Assembly: GCA_944376125.1 (NCBI GenBank)
Contig: CALWBQ010000049.1
Coordinates: 1-64,000, forward strand
Direction of reading: 5' to 3'
Length of the DNA: 64,000 nucleotides
From: an uncultured Lachnospiraceae bacterium
Lineage (GTDB): Bacteria > Bacillota > Clostridia > Lachnospirales > Lachnospiraceae
Shown: piece by piece, positions 23,717-32,240 of the stretch
How the letters are laid out: each line of letters begins with the position of its first letter
How positions within the stretch are numbered: position 1 is the stretch's first letter
The notes under the pieces: generated by a model
Told to the model about the DNA's origin: nothing
The model's database searches: none
What the model saw: only the letters and a program-made list of their open reading frames with translations
Position numbers and translations under genes: made by a program

Positions 23717-24982
23717 ATGAACTTTGCTATTGACTTTATCACCAATGTATTGGGAAATGCAACAGTCATGCTTGGAATCGCAGCCTGTATCGGTCTGATC
23801 TTCTTGAAGAAGAGTTTTAGTGACATTGTGATGGGAACCACCAAGACCATGATGGGGTATCTGGTCTTGACAGCGGGTACAGAAATCATCGGACCGCCCA
23901 TTACGCTTTTGACTACATTGGTTCAGAGCGGATTAGGGGTAGATGGGGTACTGCCTCTGTATTGGGTAGTTTATGCCGAGTCGATGGCGGAATACGGCAC
24001 GCAGGCGGCGCTGATCTTTATCGTAGGATTTATCATCAATATAATTTTGGCAAGAGTGACAAAATGGAAAAACCTGGCGCTTACGGTTCATCTGCAGTTA
24101 TTCTGGGCTGGATTTATGGCTAGTATTATGGCAGGCTTTGGGTACTCTCCGGCGGCGGTTATTGCCATCGGCGGCATTATTTCCGGTATTTACTACTGGA
24201 TCGCAACCACTATTTCTGCACACTACTTAAAGCCAATTACCACAGAGCACGCAAACTTTGTTCCGAGCTCTATTGCCCTTGTAATTGCAGGGGAATCTGG
24301 CCGGCTTTTCAAAAAGGGAGGAAGATCTACTGAAGACCTGGAACTTCCGGAGTCTCTCAACTGGTTAAAGGACAGCGTAATTGCCACCTGCATGGCGATG
24401 CTGGTTATGAATATTGTTTTTACCATAGTAGCTGGCCCGTCCGTTGTAGCTGGCCTGTCGGGAGATACACCGTGGGTTCTGTATATCATTATACAGTCTC
24501 TGACGTTCGGCGGCGGTATTGCTGTTATCCTTTACGGCGTTCGAATGATGCTGGCAGAGCTGATCCCCGCTTTCTCGGGTGTTGCTGAAAAGCTGCTTCC
24601 AAATGCAATTTTAGGTCTGGATTATCCGACAGTATTCCCGTATGCGGGAACAGCGGTTATGTTAGGCTTCGTGTTCAGTCTGTTAGGCTCTATCGTAGCA
24701 ACCTTAGTGATGGCCTTAACTGGATTTTCTCCGGTAGTTGTTCCTGGAGTTCAGATCAATTTCTTTGAAGGTGCTTTGGTAGGAGTTTATGGGAATGCCC
24801 ACGGAGGAATGAAGAACTGTATCTTCAGCGCGTTTATTACAGGATTTATCCTGCAGTTTGCTGTGGCGCTGACATTCCCGCTGACAGGGCATTTGATCGC
24901 CACAGGCGGTGCATATGAGGCAATGGACTTTAATACGATTGGCTATCTGATCGCCAGAGTTCTGTCTCTGTTTAAACTTTGA
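23717..24982 (+). CDS. PTS EIIC, ascorbate (UlaA/SgaT) type
   Basis: This 421-residue integral membrane transporter belongs to the ascorbate branch of the PTS-AG family. It has about ten to eleven hydrophobic segments. A block such as 'TTEHANFVPSSIALVIAG' and the C-terminal 'EGALVGVYGNAHGG' follow family conservation. It is a little shorter than E. coli UlaA. It forms the sugar channel for the EIIA and EIIB encoded upstream. The ATG follows GAAAGGGGGAGCTT. Confidence 0.92.
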   Translation: MNFAIDFITNVLGNATVMLGIAACIGLIFLKKSFSDIVMGTTKTMMGYLVLTAGTEIIGPPITLLTTLVQSGLGVDGVLPLYWVVYAESMAEYGTQAALIFIVGFIINIILARVTKWKNLALTVHLQLFWAGFMASIMAGFGYSPAAVIAIGGIISGIYYWIATTISAHYLKPITTEHANFVPSSIALVIAGESGRLFKKGGRSTEDLELPESLNWLKDSVIATCMAMLVMNIVFTIVAGPSVVAGLSGDTPWVLYIIIQSLTFGGGIAVILYGVRMMLAELIPAFSGVAEKLLPNAILGLDYPTVFPYAGTAVMLGFVFSLLGSIVATLVMALTGFSPVVVPGVQINFFEGALVGVYGNAHGGMKNCIFSAFITGFILQFAVALTFPLTGHLIATGGAYEAMDFNTIGYLIARVLSLFKL

Positions 24983-25051
24983 CATGAAAATAGATGGGCA
25001 GGCGCCGTGAAAGGATTGGGGCCTGCCCGTTTGAAATGAGGTGGAAAAAGG

Positions 25052-25624
25052 ATGGAAAGGGGTTCAGAGGAGATTATCAGAACGATCAGGGAGGATCCTT
25101 TTCTATCCGTTATGTTTTCCTGCTATGAGAGGGCGGGAGAATGTGCAGAGGATAAAAGAGTTCTGGATTATGGCTGCGGCTACGGCTGGGGGAGCTGGTG
25201 GACGGCAGCGTGGGCCCGAGAGGTGACAGGGTATGATCCGGACAGAGAAAGGATCCAGTTTGCTAGGGAATATTTTGAAAGAGAAAATCTTTCTTATTTC
25301 TGGAACAGGGCGGAATTGGTAAAAGGGCAGTATGACATGGTGTGTCTTTTTATGGTAGTTCCGTATATAAAAGATAAGGAAGCCGTCTTAGGGGAGGCGG
25401 TTTCTTGCCTTGCTCAAGGCGGAACTCTGTGGGTGAGCTATAAAATGAAAAATGGGGAGGAAGAGATAAAAGAGCTTATCGCAGACTGGGCGTATAAGAC
25501 TGGATTGAATCGGATTGATTCGGAAGAAAACGTTCTTTCAGATGCAGAGAACATGAGACTAGATATTTTTGAGAAAACTGAAGTGAGGGAATACGAATGC
25601 TTTATGAACGGTGCGAGCAGATAA
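25052..25624 (+). CDS. Class I SAM-dependent methyltransferase
   Basis: A 190-residue protein with the SAM motif I 'VLDYGCGYGWGSWW' at about residues 41-54, motif II 'GYDPDRERIQFA' and a post-motif 'YDMVCLFMVVPYI'. It is a small methyltransferase of the UbiE/type-11 group. Substrate unknown. The gene follows EIIC by 69 bases and its 3' end overlaps the regulator gene by 28 bases in another frame, so the two are translationally linked. Its place in a PTS operon is unusual. Confidence 0.85.
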   Translation: MERGSEEIIRTIREDPFLSVMFSCYERAGECAEDKRVLDYGCGYGWGSWWTAAWAREVTGYDPDRERIQFAREYFERENLSYFWNRAELVKGQYDMVCLFMVVPYIKDKEAVLGEAVSCLAQGGTLWVSYKMKNGEEEIKELIADWAYKTGLNRIDSEENVLSDAENMRLDIFEKTEVREYECFMNGASR

Positions 25625-27711
25625 TCGACATGCTGATCCATTCACAGACACCTGTAACAATAGGGTGGCTGGCCCAGAAGTTATCTGTCAGCTCTCGTAC
25701 AGTCCGGAGCGATTTGGATGTTATCGACCAGTGGCTGAAAGAATATTCTTTAGATCCGACAGTAAGAGTTGCGGGAGTCGGTGTGCTGTTAAAAGATCCC
25801 GAAGGAAAGATTGAAACCCTTTTGAAGAAAACGGGCAGCGATGGATATGTGATGTCTTCAAAAGAAAGAGTCAGGGCCATAACAGGATGGCTTTTGGCTG
25901 AACGGCCAACCACCAGCATTGTAGAAATTGCAGAGCAGCTGGATGTGAGTCCGGCCACTGTTTCCAATGACCTGAAAAAAGTGCGGAGCTGGATGCAAAA
26001 GAATGGAATCCAGATGGTGTCCAAGCCGCATGTAGGAATCTGCGTGAGAGATACAGAAAACAATATCCGAAGAGGATGTGTGATGATACTGAGGGAAATG
26101 CTGGAGACTTCGACGAATCAGCAGACACTGATCAGCGCAAGGTTCGTGCAGGCAGAGCAGTCTATGGAAAAATACCAGATGAATTCGTTTCGGAAGACTC
26201 TGGAAATGTGGCGGGAGCAGATACTGACTGTGATTCAGGCCCTGCAGGACAGCGCTCAGGTGAAAATTTCCGACAATGGATTTTGTGCCATGTTTTTATA
26301 TTTGCTGACGGCCTGGACCAGAATACGGGAAGGGCATGCCATCAGCGCGAAAGAAAACACTTATGCCCACATTAAGATCCAGCAGGGATTTGACGGCGGC
26401 AAGATCCACAATCTGATCAAAAAAGAGACAGGGATGGATATCAGCAAAGATGAGATGTTTATGATTCACGCTGAATGGATGTCTCTGCGGAAATTTGGTG
26501 CTTCCCATGAGATTAATGTGGAAAGTATTCTGATTGCTAAAGAGCTGATTGAGGAGGTGAAAGAGTCTCTGGAACTGGAGTTTGAGGAGGGAGAGGATAC
26601 GGTGATGGAGCTGGCAACCCATATTAATGTCATGCGGTACCGCCTCTTTCTTGACATACCTGCAGAGCACAATCCAGTTCTAAAAGAGATTGAAGAGACA
26701 TTTCCTGATGTGTGCCAGGTGGTCAGAGAAAAGCTGTGGTCCATTATGAGAGGACGGCTGGGGGAGATCAGCTGGGAGGTATGCAGCCATGAGGCTGTTT
26801 ATATAGCTATGTATATTGTGGCATGCATGATGAAAAACCCGCTGGAGGGTGTTCAAAAGAAAAATATTATTATTGTATGCAACAGCACAATCGCAACATC
26901 AAAGATACTGGAGAGCAGGCTTAAATCTTTGTTCGACAATATCAATGTGGTGAAAACCATATCCTACAATGAATTTGTCAGCGCATCTGAGCTTCCGGAC
27001 TGCGATTTGGTGATTTCCACAATGCCGCTGGAGAGCAAAAAATATCAGTGTATAACCGTCAATCCGCTTCTGAAACTAGAAGATGTCAATCGGTTGATGA
27101 AGATTTTTATGCTCAGAATGCAGAAGGTAGATATCAATAAATATATCAGCGCTACAATCAATATTGCGGCGCGGTCTCTGGAGCTGAAGCCGGAAGAGCG
27201 GATCAAGCTGTCTATCGAATTGGCAAAAAATATCAACGAGGAAGTGAACGGGCTGGACAACCGGAAAAAGCCGGAGCTCAGGACATTGCTGGAAGAACCG
27301 CTGATTGCTGTAAAGGTTAAGGCTAAGAATTGTTATGATGCAATCCAGGCAGCCGGGGAGCTGCTGAAAAACAGGGGATGCATTGAACAGAGACATATTG
27401 ACGAGATGATCCGCATTAAAAAGAAACTGGGCGGATATATGGTGATTGATAAGGGGGTGGCGCTGCCTCACCTTCTGGCCCCAGAGCTGCCTGGGCCGTG
27501 TATGAGTATGATTACCCTGGAAAGGCCGGTGAAATTCGGACATGCTGACAATGACCCGGTGAGCTTGGTAATCATGCTGGTTTCTAACAATAATACCGTT
27601 CATATAAAAGTTCTGGAAGAACTTGTGGATCTTCTGGGAGATGCAGAAAAGCGGAAGAAGATGGATGAAGCAGAGCACGTTTATGAAATCCTGAATATGA
27701 TTAGCGGCTAG
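25597..27711 (+). CDS. PRD-containing PTS-controlled transcriptional activator
   Basis: This 704-residue regulator has an N-terminal DeoR-type helix-turn-helix (residues 10-60), a second Mga-like helix-turn-helix (about 90-145), two PRD modules (about 190-420) with conserved His, an EIIB-like domain with Cys ('IIIVCNSTIATS', about 425) and a C-terminal EIIA domain with phosphohistidine ('VALPHLLAP', about 626). The layout is that of MtlR/LicR-type activators regulated by phosphorylation from HPr and the cognate PTS. It should control the operon from 20753 onwards. The ATG overlaps the end of the methyltransferase gene. Confidence 0.92.
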   Translation: MLYERCEQIIDMLIHSQTPVTIGWLAQKLSVSSRTVRSDLDVIDQWLKEYSLDPTVRVAGVGVLLKDPEGKIETLLKKTGSDGYVMSSKERVRAITGWLLAERPTTSIVEIAEQLDVSPATVSNDLKKVRSWMQKNGIQMVSKPHVGICVRDTENNIRRGCVMILREMLETSTNQQTLISARFVQAEQSMEKYQMNSFRKTLEMWREQILTVIQALQDSAQVKISDNGFCAMFLYLLTAWTRIREGHAISAKENTYAHIKIQQGFDGGKIHNLIKKETGMDISKDEMFMIHAEWMSLRKFGASHEINVESILIAKELIEEVKESLELEFEEGEDTVMELATHINVMRYRLFLDIPAEHNPVLKEIEETFPDVCQVVREKLWSIMRGRLGEISWEVCSHEAVYIAMYIVACMMKNPLEGVQKKNIIIVCNSTIATSKILESRLKSLFDNINVVKTISYNEFVSASELPDCDLVISTMPLESKKYQCITVNPLLKLEDVNRLMKIFMLRMQKVDINKYISATINIAARSLELKPEERIKLSIELAKNINEEVNGLDNRKKPELRTLLEEPLIAVKVKAKNCYDAIQAAGELLKNRGCIEQRHIDEMIRIKKKLGGYMVIDKGVALPHLLAPELPGPCMSMITLERPVKFGHADNDPVSLVIMLVSNNNTVHIKVLEELVDLLGDAEKRKKMDEAEHVYEILNMISG

Positions 27712-27828
27712 CGGGCCGCAGAAGAGACAGCGGGATTCCCCTGAAACGAAAGCTGGAAAAAGTTTCCATGAGTCTATTTTGGAGATGAGTACAGTATATA
27801 TAGTAAAACAAAAATGGGGTGAAAACCA

Positions 27829-28296
27829 ATGTCGAAAAAAAGGTATTATATTATTTTCCCGGCAATTTGCCTTCTGACGGGCGCATTGTCGGGTTTTTTG
27901 ATCCGGAGGAGTGTGAAGGAAGTTTTTCCGCAGCTAAATAAGCCGCCGCTTATGCCTCCGGCGGCGGTCTTCCCTGCAGTGTGGGCAATTCTCTATTTTT
28001 TAATGGGAATTGGGATGGCTCAAGTGGCGGCCAGCGGGAAGCCAGGCGTGAAAAAAGCCGGGGCAGTCTGGGCCTTTCAACTAGTTCTGAATTTTACCTG
28101 GAGCCTGCTGTTCTTTAATAAAAATGCGTATCTGACGGCGCTTGTCTGCCTAATCATCCTCTGGGGAATGATTTTATGGATGACGGATGAATTTCAAAAG
28201 ATCCGGCCTTTGGCCGGTTGGCTTCAGGTGCCGTACCTGCTGTGGGTGGCATTCGCTGGATATTTGAATGCAGGTGTTTGGATTTTAAACTCCTAA
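27829..28296 (+). CDS. tspO: TspO/MBR family protein
   Basis: This 155-residue, five-helix membrane protein belongs to the TspO/translocator (peripheral benzodiazepine receptor) family. Visible motifs include 'KPPLMPPAAVFPAVWAILYFLMG' and 'QLVLNFTWSLLFF', with conserved Pro, Trp and Asn residues typical of the family. In bacteria TspO proteins bind porphyrins and steroids; the role here is unknown. TGGGGTGAAAACC precedes the ATG. It stands alone between the PTS operon and the pectate lyase operon. Confidence 0.92.
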   Translation: MSKKRYYIIFPAICLLTGALSGFLIRRSVKEVFPQLNKPPLMPPAAVFPAVWAILYFLMGIGMAQVAASGKPGVKKAGAVWAFQLVLNFTWSLLFFNKNAYLTALVCLIILWGMILWMTDEFQKIRPLAGWLQVPYLLWVAFAGYLNAGVWILNS

Positions 28297-28405
28297 TTTC
28301 ATGGAGGCGCAGGGGAGTTCCCTGCCGGAAAAAGTGATAAGAGTATAGAAGAGCTGCGCAAGTTTGTGTGAATGGGCGGTGTCTGAGCGGGAAGGCGTCT
28401 TTGAG

Positions 28406-28428
28406 AGAAAGGCGTCTTTCTGTTTTTT
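28406..28428 (+). terminator. Short hairpin before the pectate lyase promoter
   Basis: AGAAAG pairs with CTTTCT around GCGT, followed by G then six T. The preceding bases contain a near-repeat (AAGGCGTCTTT twice). It probably ends tspO transcription. The rest of 28297-28518 is AT-rich with nothing else seen. Confidence 0.6.
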
Positions 28429-28518
28429 AGTGGGAATCTCTGATTGGGAAAAATAGATAAAAATTTATCTGAAAAAACAGAATAGTGCACAAATAATTCG
28501 GCTTAAATAATAAAAATA

Positions 28519-28547
28519 TTGCAAAGTGTTCCAAAAAGTGGTATAAA
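28519..28547 (+). promoter_or_regulatory. Strong sigma-A promoter for the pectate lyase operon
   Basis: TTGCAA, a 17-base spacer and TATAAA lie upstream of the first lyase. The transcription start should be near 28554, immediately before the palindrome. Confidence 0.75.
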
Positions 28548-28560
28548 AATAGCTGTTGAC

Positions 28561-28572
28561 GCAAACGTTTGC
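28561..28572. promoter_or_regulatory. LacI-type operator, perfect 12-bp palindrome
   Basis: GCAAACGTTTGC is a perfect palindrome with a central CG, typical of LacI/CcpA-family operators. It sits at about +7 to +18, a classical repression position. It matches the cre consensus only partly at the outer and W positions, so a pathway-specific LacI regulator is more likely than CcpA alone. No LacI gene is in the window. Confidence 0.7.
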
Positions 28573-28604
28573 AAAAAACACAAATGGTCAGGGAGGTAAG
28601 CAGT

Positions 28605-30491
28605 GTGAGAGCAGGGAAAAAGGTCTTTTTGGCGATGGCAGTTGCCGGAGCTGCTGCTGCCGGCGTGGGATTAATGCCGGCGATAGCCGGCAGGCAGGTG
28701 TCAGCGCCGGAGATGGGGGAAACGGTTCCCCTGGATGATTTGGTTATAAAATTTCTGGCGATTCCGGAATATGAGCCGACTCGTTATACAAAAAGTGACG
28801 GCGGAAAATTTGCGCCGGAAGAGATGGAAAAAGGACTGGTGATCGGTGCGCAGATGAAGTATGGGGAAGGAAATCCGGAAGGTATGATGGCCCCATTAAA
28901 ACATTCTCTTGCGGATATAACGGCAGATTTAACCTTTGATACCAACACAGGAAATATTGTTATCAAATTTAATGATCTGGTACTTGAGATGAAGACAGGG
29001 AGCCGGAACGCATATCTGACGAAAAATGGAAAGAGAAAAGCACTGAAGGTGCCTGCCGGACTGGAACCTTATTTTCTGACAGTAGAAGGGGAGACTGATG
29101 AGTCAGGAAAGCCTTATGTCGTATGCTATTTGCCAGTGAAATTTACGGCGGAAGCCCTGGGGGCTAATGTCAGCTGGGATGATGATATGCACAGACTGGT
29201 TATGGCGTTTGCCTTTTATTATTCTGATGCAGCGGTAGAACCGGTTATCAATGCAAAATCCCCGTATACAACGAAAAAATTGGAATCAGACTCCATCACA
29301 TTTGAGGAGATCAAAGCGATCGCAGATGGCAGTGATGCTCAGAAGAAGGCAGAGCTGATGAAGGCCGGCGCGGCGGTGGTTACAGACAGCTACCAGAACG
29401 ATGACGGAGGATGGGGCAAGACAAACAAAGAGTATGATCTGCTCAATGATGATTTCTCCAGGCTGGTCAATCATGCTTACTCCACATTTGACAATGGGAC
29501 GACCCACGGCCATATTAAGTTCCTGGCAAGAATTCTGAGAGCTGCAAAGGAAAATCCTGAAGCATTTCCTCAGGCGGAGTACGGTGACAGTCTGAAGGCT
29601 ATAGAAGACGGCTTCTGGAAAGCAATCAATTTTATGATTATATCCCAGGATGATCAGGGCGGGTGGCCTCAGTACTATCCCTACGGCGTAGGCTATTTTA
29701 AGCTGGTTACTTACAACGACAATGCCATGACCAGTATTATGGAGCTGATCTATGCACTTTGCCACGATGAGGGGCTGATGGACTCCAGCTTGTGTGATGA
29801 TTTTGCCTGGGTGCGGGAAGAGATGAATGACGGCCAGCCTAATGAGTATGTAGATAAATATGATATTCAGCCGGAAGAGCTGGATGCTATGTGGGAGAAA
29901 GCTCTGAACTACACCCTGGATCTCCAGGTTTCTATTGACGGAGAAAAAACTGGCTGGGCTCAGCAGTACGACCCTGAGACCGGGGAGCCGGCCAGAGGAA
30001 GGAGCTTTGAACTGCCTTCGGTCTGCACCAGCGAGAGCCAGTCGGTAGTGGATGTACTGATGAATATTCCGGAGCCGTCAGAGGAGATTACAGCAGCTAT
30101 TGAGTCTTACACCAAATGGACCGGGGAGATCGGTGTCACAGGATATGAATCTGTGGATGTGAAAGACCGGACCAGAGAGCTGGGAAAAGACCGCCGGTAC
30201 GTATATACAGGAACGGATGCCGTAACTTACGGAAGATTCTACGGATTGGACAAGACAGGGGAGTATTATGACAGCCTGAGAGACAAGAAGCTGAATGGTT
30301 TTTATCCAATCTATTCCGGACGTGACAGTGTTGCAAAGCTGGATCACAACGTAGGCGGCCATGAGAGAAGAAGCGGCTACAGCTTTATTCAGAAGGATAT
30401 CCGCAGCAAAGCAGTCAGCAGCTATGAAAAGTGGCAGGAGGCACTGGCAGAGTACCGCCAGACTCACAGCACAGACAGTGAAGGCAGATAG
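28605..30491 (+). CDS. Secreted PL10 pectate lyase with copper-amine-oxidase-like N-domain
   Basis: This 628-residue secreted protein starts at GTG 28605, 7 bases after GGGAGGT; the frame also runs back to TTG 28569 inside the operator, which is not credible. A signal peptide (residues about 1-30, 'KKVFLAMAVAGAAAAGVG') is followed by a region of about 200 residues resembling the copper-amine-oxidase N-terminal-like stalk domain. The C-terminal domain is PL10 pectate lyase: 'NDDGGWGK', 'FDNGTTHGHIKFLARI', 'QDDQGGWPQYYP' and 'ARGRSFELPS', the last with the catalytic Arg. It cuts polygalacturonate by beta-elimination, leaving unsaturated ends for GH88-type hydrolases. Confidence 0.92.
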   Translation: MRAGKKVFLAMAVAGAAAAGVGLMPAIAGRQVSAPEMGETVPLDDLVIKFLAIPEYEPTRYTKSDGGKFAPEEMEKGLVIGAQMKYGEGNPEGMMAPLKHSLADITADLTFDTNTGNIVIKFNDLVLEMKTGSRNAYLTKNGKRKALKVPAGLEPYFLTVEGETDESGKPYVVCYLPVKFTAEALGANVSWDDDMHRLVMAFAFYYSDAAVEPVINAKSPYTTKKLESDSITFEEIKAIADGSDAQKKAELMKAGAAVVTDSYQNDDGGWGKTNKEYDLLNDDFSRLVNHAYSTFDNGTTHGHIKFLARILRAAKENPEAFPQAEYGDSLKAIEDGFWKAINFMIISQDDQGGWPQYYPYGVGYFKLVTYNDNAMTSIMELIYALCHDEGLMDSSLCDDFAWVREEMNDGQPNEYVDKYDIQPEELDAMWEKALNYTLDLQVSIDGEKTGWAQQYDPETGEPARGRSFELPSVCTSESQSVVDVLMNIPEPSEEITAAIESYTKWTGEIGVTGYESVDVKDRTRELGKDRRYVYTGTDAVTYGRFYGLDKTGEYYDSLRDKKLNGFYPIYSGRDSVAKLDHNVGGHERRSGYSFIQKDIRSKAVSSYEKWQEALAEYRQTHSTDSEGR

Positions 30492-30503
30492 GAGGACATG
30501 GGG

Positions 30504-32195
30504 ATGAAAAAGAATGTAAAAAAAGCGGCTGTCGGGATCCTGCTGGCCGGAACTGTTTTTGCAGCCGCAGGCTTTACGGCGATAGCCTCCAAGCAGCCGG
30601 CATCCGTTGTGCGGGGATCCTACGATTTTTCTGACATGACGGTCAGAAGAGTCTGGTTTAATGCATCTGACCCGGTATTTATGATAGATGATTATGACCG
30701 GGTGTGGTCGGACCAGAATGTAAACGCGGTAGGATTCGGCGATCCAAAGGAAAATGGAGCAGACGGAAGCCTGATGGTGCCGATGAAAGAAATGTTTCGC
30801 CAGATCGGAGGAGATTATCGTGAGGACGGAGATAAAGTAACCATCGCTCTGAACGGAGATACTCTGGAGCTTACGGTCGGTTCCAGGAATGTTGTCTTTA
30901 ATGGAGAAGTTTTGACAGATGCCCTGGGAGAAAACCAGATTCCTGTTAGAGTGAACCAGAGGGACAATGATTATAATACATTCCTTACAGAAGATTACTA
31001 TGTAATGTATCTTCCTGCGGCATATGTTCTGCGTATGTTCCAGGCAGATGTCTATACGGACAGCAATGTGGAGAGTCTGTACGCGGCAGTGCCGATCTTC
31101 CATACAGAACTGGTGCCTTCTCTGGAGACGGCAGCAGAGGGATATGGAATTCGATTTGACGATATTTTGGAAGGAACTGCAGACAAAAGTTATTTGGCTG
31201 TCCAGAATGTGATTTCTATCCAGAACGAGGACGGAGGCTTTGCCCTTCTTCCTGATAATACGGATATGGAACAGACCGGTCTGGCGTCCCGCCGGGGCAG
31301 CCTGATAGGAGCCTCTACCCTGGAAGAGGGCGTGACGACGGCGATGCTGAACTACCTGATTCAGGCGTCAGATGCATCGGATACAGGGGCGCGCACAGCT
31401 TTGACAAAGGGAATTTCCTATCTTTTGAGCCATCAGAGTACAGCGGGAGGCTGGCAGATGTCTCCGTCAGATCCCAGAGGGTTCCGGGGGAATGTGGTAT
31501 TCACAGATCATATTACGACGGATGTTTTAAGACTGCTCAGAAAAGTTAATACAGATGGAGCACTGGCGTCTGTAGCAGATGCAGTGGGGAGAGAAAATCT
31601 GGATGCAGCGATCGCCAGAGGGGATGCATTTATTTTGGCTTCCCAGTTAACCTTTGATGGGAGACGTACCGGATGGGCTTCTCAGTATAAGCTGGATGGA
31701 ACTGCTACTATGGGCCGCACTTATGAGAGAGAATCCGTCAGCGCTGTTGAGACAGCAGATATTGCCCGATATTTGATGGATTATTATGGAAGCGGCAGCG
31801 CAGAGGTAAAAGCGGCCGCGGAAGCTGCTGTGCAATGGCTGGCAGAAGTAAAGATACCGGATAAAGAGGCTGTGGTCATTGAGGATCTGACAATGCAGAA
31901 TGGCTTTGATATCTTCCTGTTGGGGAGAGATGAAGCGGGAGTCGTTGATACCAGCTATGCGGAGGACGGTCTGGGCACCTGGGCAGCCAATTACCAGTAT
32001 GCAAATGGAGCATTTATACCGCTGTACTCAGACGTGGATCCTGCCCGCCCCAACCAGAAAGAAGTAAACAACTGGAACGCAGCCAGCGCGGATAATCTGA
32101 TCTGGTATGCAACTAGGACAACGGTTACTTACTACGACAATGATCTGGCAGATGGTCTTACGGAAGCGTACCAGACCTGGGCCAACGGACAGTAA
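30504..32195 (+). CDS. Secreted PL10-like protein, divergent paralogue
   Basis: This 563-residue secreted protein starts at ATG 30504, 8 bases after GGAGG; ATG 30498 is too close. After a signal peptide ('AVGILLAGTVFAAAGF') it has the same stalk-type N-domain (about residues 60-190) and a C-terminal alpha/alpha region. 'GTATMGRTYERES' and 'GRRTGWASQYK' resemble the PL10 sites of the neighbour. The 'FDNGTTHGHIKFLARI' calcium-site block is replaced by 'TLEEGVTTAMLNYL', so a normal lyase reaction is doubtful. It may be a binding or non-catalytic partner, or a lyase of another substrate. It is 12 bases downstream of the first lyase. Confidence 0.78.
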   Translation: MKKNVKKAAVGILLAGTVFAAAGFTAIASKQPASVVRGSYDFSDMTVRRVWFNASDPVFMIDDYDRVWSDQNVNAVGFGDPKENGADGSLMVPMKEMFRQIGGDYREDGDKVTIALNGDTLELTVGSRNVVFNGEVLTDALGENQIPVRVNQRDNDYNTFLTEDYYVMYLPAAYVLRMFQADVYTDSNVESLYAAVPIFHTELVPSLETAAEGYGIRFDDILEGTADKSYLAVQNVISIQNEDGGFALLPDNTDMEQTGLASRRGSLIGASTLEEGVTTAMLNYLIQASDASDTGARTALTKGISYLLSHQSTAGGWQMSPSDPRGFRGNVVFTDHITTDVLRLLRKVNTDGALASVADAVGRENLDAAIARGDAFILASQLTFDGRRTGWASQYKLDGTATMGRTYERESVSAVETADIARYLMDYYGSGSAEVKAAAEAAVQWLAEVKIPDKEAVVIEDLTMQNGFDIFLLGRDEAGVVDTSYAEDGLGTWAANYQYANGAFIPLYSDVDPARPNQKEVNNWNAASADNLIWYATRTTVTYYDNDLADGLTEAYQTWANGQ

Positions 32196-32205
32196 GGAAT
32201 CTATA

Positions 32206-32239
32206 ATACAAAAAGGCGCTGGCGGGCGCCTTTTTGTAT
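32206..32239. terminator. Bidirectional terminator between lyase and EFR1 genes
   Basis: ATACAAAAAGGCGC pairs perfectly with GCGCCTTTTTGTAT around TGGCGG. Runs of A before and T after the GC core let it end both the plus-strand lyase operon and the minus-strand ferredoxin gene. Confidence 0.9.
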
Positions 32240-32240
32240 A

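Noticed and set aside
28561..28574. Catabolite response element (cre) for CcpA
   Set aside because: The palindrome fits the cre consensus only partly (the first base and both W positions differ). It was kept as a LacI-type operator instead; CcpA cannot be fully excluded.
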